Assembly (NCBI GenBank): GCA_016209685.1 | Contig: JACQVQ010000012.1 | Location: forward strand, 173,584 to 237,583 | Source of the DNA: Planctomycetota bacterium | GTDB taxonomy: Bacteria; Planctomycetota; Brocadiia; Brocadiales; Bathyanammoxibiaceae | Direction: 5' to 3' | Length of the DNA: 64,000 nucleotides | Shown: one piece after another, positions 60,857 to 64,000 of the stretch | Layout of the letters: every line of letters begins with the position of its first letter | Numbering within the stretch: position 1 is the stretch's first letter | Notes under the pieces: model-generated | Told to the model about the DNA's origin: nothing | Database searches by the model: none | Seen by the model: only the letters and a program-made list of their open reading frames with translations | Program-made: the position numbers and the translations under genes

Positions 60857-61489
60857 ATGGGCGAAGTACTCGTTAAGGAAAAAAGAAAGAGGCAGGGGAC
60901 CAAGAGGCGAGAGATACTCAGGGCCGCCCTGGAACTCTTTGCACAAAAGGGGGTAAGGGCCACTACCGTCAAGGACATCGCCGGAAAGGCGGGAGTGGCT
61001 GAGGGGGCCCTTTATCGTCACTGGAAGGGTAAAGAGGAGTTGGCAGAGGAACTGTTCTGCGAGAATATGAAACACTTCAAGGACTGCCTGGAGGCAGAGA
61101 TAGAGGGGTTCAAGGGTGCGAAGTTGCGGCTCAAGAGGGCCCTTGGGGCCTTCTACACCTTTGCGGAAAAGGAACCGATGGTCTACAGATTCCTCATCCA
61201 GGCCTCTCACCACGAATTAAGTTACCTCTTACCCCGTACACCTAAACCCATGGACTTCTTCATGAAAATCATGGTGGAAGGTATCCAGTCGAGGGAACTG
61301 AAGGAGGTAGAGCCTCCCCTGGCAGTAGCCTTCATCATTGGGGCCGTCACCAAGCTCCCAGACTACAGGAGGATGGGGATTATAAAGAGAGAGTTGAAGG
61401 ACTGTATTGACCCTCTTATTGAACTCCTATGGGAGGGACTAAGGGCTAGAAATGGGCTGGGGAAGACATTTTTTCAACGAAAGGGATAA
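60857..61489 (+). CDS. TetR-family transcriptional regulator
   Basis: 210 aa. N-terminal helix-turn-helix: REILRAALELFAQKGVRATT then VKDIAGKAGVAEGALYRHWK. The helical ligand domain is unassigned. It probably binds the palindrome at 59617-59636, thereby controlling the cluster (inference). It sits between cNMP copies 2 and 3, 6 bp before copy 3. The ribosome site is poor. Confidence 0.92.
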   Translation: MGEVLVKEKRKRQGTKRREILRAALELFAQKGVRATTVKDIAGKAGVAEGALYRHWKGKEELAEELFCENMKHFKDCLEAEIEGFKGAKLRLKRALGAFYTFAEKEPMVYRFLIQASHHELSYLLPRTPKPMDFFMKIMVEGIQSRELKEVEPPLAVAFIIGAVTKLPDYRRMGIIKRELKDCIDPLIELLWEGLRARNGLGKTFFQRKG

Positions 61490-61494
61490 AAGAG

Positions 61495-61959
61495 ATGGCA
61501 AGTTTCATAGACAAACTGAAGTCAAAGGAAATCCCAGCAAAGAAGGTCTCTTACAAGGCCAACAGCGTTATCTTTTCGGAGATGGAATCCACCAACGGGA
61601 TGTATTTAATAGAGTCGGGGCAGGTAAAGATACTTAAAAGGATACCCGACACTAGAAATGACATAGACCTGGCCACCCTTGGGCCCGATGAGTTCTTTGG
61701 TGAAATGTCCCTCATCGCAGGAAGGCCCCACTCGGCCGACGCCCTGGCCGTCACAGACTGCACCCTATGGCTTCTGGACGAAAAAGGCTTTAAGGAGCTC
61801 TTAAATAAGAGTCCAGAGTTTTCACTCTTGATATTGAAGGGGTTGTCCAAACGCCTCACAGATACGAACGAAAAGATGCAGAACGTCTTCTCCCATCTCA
61901 GAGACTTCAGCGAGCGACTGGAAGACCTCTCCAGCGTATGGCATACTTTATCACCCTAA
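61495..61959 (+). CDS. cNMP-binding-domain protein without DNA-binding domain (copy 3)
   Basis: 154 aa with the same layout as copies 1 and 2: NGMYLIESGQVKILKR, LGPDEFFGEMSLIAGRPHSA, and a C-terminal coiled coil (TNEKMQNVFSHLRDFSERLE). Here the phosphate cassette keeps the Glu (FGEMSL, E70) and an Arg (RPHSA, R77), so of the three it is the one most likely to bind a cyclic nucleotide. It follows tetR by 6 bp. Confidence 0.85.
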   Translation: MASFIDKLKSKEIPAKKVSYKANSVIFSEMESTNGMYLIESGQVKILKRIPDTRNDIDLATLGPDEFFGEMSLIAGRPHSADALAVTDCTLWLLDEKGFKELLNKSPEFSLLILKGLSKRLTDTNEKMQNVFSHLRDFSERLEDLSSVWHTLSP

Positions 61960-61972
61960 GGGGAAAAAGGTC

Positions 61973-62830
61973 ATGAGAACGATTTATGCACTATCAATCT
62001 TACTCCTCTGTCATCTCCTTCAACCATACCCGATTTTTCCGGAGGAGGACATGGTTGCCCTATTCAAGAAGGCCAACCTCTTTGCCTCTGCAGGACGCTA
62101 CAACGAGGCCCTGGAGGGTTATGACAAGGTCTTAAAACAGGACCCACAACTCATTCATGCCTGGAATAATAAAGGCAATGCCCTGGCCGCCCTGTGCAGG
62201 AATGAGGAGGCCCTGGGGTGTTTCAATAAGGCCCTGGAACTGGACCCCAAGTACGCCTTTGCGTGGAGTGGGAAGGGTAATACCCTGATGACCATGAAAC
62301 GCTATGCGGAGGCCCTGGAGGTGTATGAAAAGGCCCTGGAGTTGACACCCAAGGACGTCTACGCCTGGAATGGAAAGGGTAATGCCCTGACGGGCCTCAA
62401 GAGATACCAGGAGGCCCTGGGGGCCTACGATAAGGCCCTTGAGATAGCGCCAGGGTCACTGGAGGTGTGGTTCAACAAGGGTACCACCCTTAAAGAGATG
62501 GAGAGATACGTGGAGGCCCTGGAGTGTTTTGAACAGGTAGTAGAAGAAGACCCCAAGTCTCCCAGTGCCTGGTACAATATGGGACATCTCCTCCACCACC
62601 TCAAGAGGGATGCGGAGGCCCTGAAGTGTTACGACCTGGCCATGGAACGGACACCGCGCTTTGCGGAGGCCCTGCGGGATAAGGCCGAGGTGTTACGGGA
62701 GTTAGGCAGATTCAATGAGGCCCTGGAGTGTTGCCAGTCCTCTCTGGAGATAGAACCGGGTTGCGAGGCCACGTTACACACACAGGCCTTAATCCAGGAG
62801 GCACTGGTAAAGACAGTAGGGGCTAAATAG
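61973..62830 (+). CDS. TPR-repeat protein, secreted
   Basis: 285 aa. Signal peptide (MRTIYALSILLLCHLLQPYP) then about seven 34-residue TPR units of the type AWNGKGNALTGLKRYQEALG then AYDKALEIAPGS. TPR scaffolds mediate protein contacts; this one would lie in the periplasm. It follows cNMP copy 3 by 13 bp and ends 15 bp before convergent ispD. Confidence 0.9.
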   Translation: MRTIYALSILLLCHLLQPYPIFPEEDMVALFKKANLFASAGRYNEALEGYDKVLKQDPQLIHAWNNKGNALAALCRNEEALGCFNKALELDPKYAFAWSGKGNTLMTMKRYAEALEVYEKALELTPKDVYAWNGKGNALTGLKRYQEALGAYDKALEIAPGSLEVWFNKGTTLKEMERYVEALECFEQVVEEDPKSPSAWYNMGHLLHHLKRDAEALKCYDLAMERTPRFAEALRDKAEVLRELGRFNEALECCQSSLEIEPGCEATLHTQALIQEALVKTVGAK

Positions 62831-62845
62831 TAAGTAGGGGCGGGG

Positions 62846-63583
62846 TCACCCCGCCCCTACCTGCTCTAATTGCAAGAGGGCTGTTGCCAATCTAAGGTCT
62901 TCGGGGGTGGTTATCTTTATGTTAGAGGGATTCCCCTGGATTATCTCCACAGGATAGCCCAGTTTTTCCACTGCCTGGGCGTCGTCAGTAACCTCTTCTC
63001 CTGTCTCTGCCAGGGCATCGTAGGCCCTCAGGATAATCTCCTTGCGGAAGCCCTGGGGGGTCTGGGCCATCCAGAGACCTCCCCTGTTAACGGTACGGGT
63101 TATCCTATTCTGGGAGTCCGCCTCTTTAACCGTGGCCTGGATGGGTACGGCAGGGATAACTGCCCCCTTCTCCCAGGCCGTTTTCATTACTGATTTTACT
63201 ACCTCACTACTGACCAGGGGCCTCACCGCATCGTGGACCAGGACTATTTCCGTATCCTCGCCTAAACTTTGAAGGCCACAGTAGACGCTGTCCTGTCTCC
63301 TACCACCCCCCTGGACGAACTTTACTGGGGTAGCGTATTGAGAGATTACCCCCCCCCATTGTGCCGTAACGTAGTCTAATTCTGCACCGCCTACCACCAG
63401 GACTATCTCGGTCACGTTTATTGGTGGTCCGCCTGAGGCGGATGCCACCTCTAACCCCACGAACTTCTCCACGCTCCTGAGGAAGATGGGCCTCCCTTCC
63501 AGTTCCAGGTAGGGCTTTTTTACTGACCCACCCATCCTGAGTCCAAGCCCTGCGGCGGCTATTATAACAGAGACACTAGGCAT
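62846..63583 (-). CDS. ispD: 2-C-methyl-D-erythritol 4-phosphate cytidylyltransferase
   Basis: 245 aa. N-terminal IIAAAGLGLRMGGSVKKPYL (nucleotide binding), VLVHDAVRPLVSSEVV, AVPIQATVKEAD and TDDAQAVEKLGYPVEIIQG are diagnostic. Second MEP-pathway gene in the window, not linked to ispF. A 15-bp palindrome inserts ASASGG in frame after KFVGLEV, in a loop that is short in the family. Confidence 0.95.
   Translation of the reverse strand: MPSVSVIIAAAGLGLRMGGSVKKPYLELEGRPIFLRSVEKFVGLEVASASGGPPINVTEIVLVVGGAELDYVTAQWGGVISQYATPVKFVQGGGRRQDSVYCGLQSLGEDTEIVLVHDAVRPLVSSEVVKSVMKTAWEKGAVIPAVPIQATVKEADSQNRITRTVNRGGLWMAQTPQGFRKEIILRAYDALAETGEEVTDDAQAVEKLGYPVEIIQGNPSNIKITTPEDLRLATALLQLEQVGAG
63428..63442. 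repeat. TCCGCCTGAGGCGGA palindrome in ispD
   Basis: Perfect palindrome read in the SASGG frame, as in radA, ugd and the kinase. Confidence 0.85.
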
Positions 63584-63756
63584 ATCTCTTTGAAACCCTT
63601 GATATTATGTCATTCCCAAATATCAAAGGCAACTATTTTTAATCTACTTGTTTAATCCAGTGGCAACCCGTTGAATCCAGCCATTTATTTTTTTGAGGGA
63701 AATGTTATGTTCTAAGATACCAGGGTAGTACAACCACTTGAGAAAGGAAAGCCGCA

Positions 63757-64000
63757 ATGCCACACAAAGAACTGGACTATGAAACTGTAATCCTCCTGAA
63801 ATTAGGGGCCATGGAGGGCCTCCTGAAATCATTTATGTCTAGTCTGAAAGAACCACCTAGAGTGAAGGGAGGAAGTCCCTCCCCGGTTGGAGCTCCCGGG
63901 GATGGCAAAGTCCTCCGGTGGTATAAGACTACTGGTGAATGGGTAAGAGATAGCCACACCCTCTGCGAGTTTGAAACTGAATCTGACCAGTATAGATGGC
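63757..64000 (+). CDS. Unknown protein, cut by the window end
   Basis: An open frame of 81 codons from ATG 63757 to the window end with no stop, preceded by AAAGGA 8 bases upstream. It reads MPHKELDYETVILLKLGAME, later GKVLRWYKTTGEWVRD. It is hydrophilic with no signal or membrane segment. Family not recognised. The reverse-strand frames over the same stretch have no ribosome site. Confidence 0.6.
   Translation, partial: MPHKELDYETVILLKLGAMEGLLKSFMSSLKEPPRVKGGSPSPVGAPGDGKVLRWYKTTGEWVRDSHTLCEFETESDQYRW

Overview
The window reads as a piece of chromosome from a Gram-negative, probably anaerobic, free-living bacterium of moderate GC content. The evidence is an LPS Kdo transferase (waaA), SecA, the non-mevalonate genes ispD and ispF, a glycyl-radical enzyme with its activase, a VorB/KorA-type 2-oxoacid:ferredoxin oxidoreductase, System II cytochrome c maturation (resB-ccsA), and the protein-arginine kinase set mcsA-mcsB-clpC-radA outside a Firmicutes-like context. 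A Planctomycetota (Brocadiia-like) or other deep-branching host fits, but that is inference from gene content. No transposase, integrase or phage gene was recognised.

Layout. 1-8.4 kb: a cut-off PqqC/CADD-like oxidase, an NtrC-type regulator with its PAS histidine kinase, tRNA-Arg(CCT), then a glycyl-radical enzyme cluster. 8.4-11.2 kb: small accessory genes, namely a His-rich membrane protein, remnants of a DUF6236 gene and of a second nucleotidyltransferase, an intact HEPN/MNT pair, and a DUF1848 radical-SAM-like protein. 11.2-22 kb, nearly all minus strand: radA, clpC, mcsB, mcsA, a hexulose-phosphate synthase/RraA fusion, queD, mutL, tsaE, thiL. 22-28.4 kb: a complete type II-C CRISPR-Cas locus with 8 identical 36-bp repeats, 7 spacers of exactly 30 bp, cas2, cas1, cas9 and a tracrRNA gene divergent from cas9. 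An older broken repeat-spacer-repeat unit lies about 750 bp before the array. 28.8-34.8 kb: nth, ugd, a methyltransferase, a DacB/PBP4 peptidase, a degenerate receiver with a lysine-rich tail, and ssrA-smpB. 35-46.5 kb: a dynamin-like GTPase, ispF, membrane proteins, phhB, a CBS protein, an asparaginase-type hydrolase, a hicB-hicA-hicB module, a thioredoxin/NHL protein and the kor operon. 46.5-58.3 kb: DUF1015, ahcY, metK, waaA, secA, a secreted beta-propeller-like protein, resB and ccsA. 58.4-64 kb: a deaminase, then an apparent regulon of three DNA-binding-domain-free cNMP-binding proteins with a TetR regulator and a TPR protein behind a promoter with a clean palindromic operator, then ispD and a gene cut by the window end.

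Two things stand out. First, each CRISPR repeat carries a near-consensus promoter (TTGACG, 16 bp, TATACT) pointing into the next spacer. This suggests that each crRNA is transcribed from its own repeat, as established for Neisseria type II-C arrays. Second, the chromosome is densely seeded with several families of short palindromes and low-complexity heptamer runs. Besides filling intergenic regions they sit in frame inside conserved enzymes (RadA, UDP-glucose dehydrogenase, IspD, a histidine kinase, ThiL, MutL, TsaE, WaaA, DUF1848, the asparaginase and others). One 15-bp palindrome gives the same peptide, SASGG, in four unrelated proteins. In other places such repeats supply start regions, stop codons or a signal-peptide-like N-terminus.
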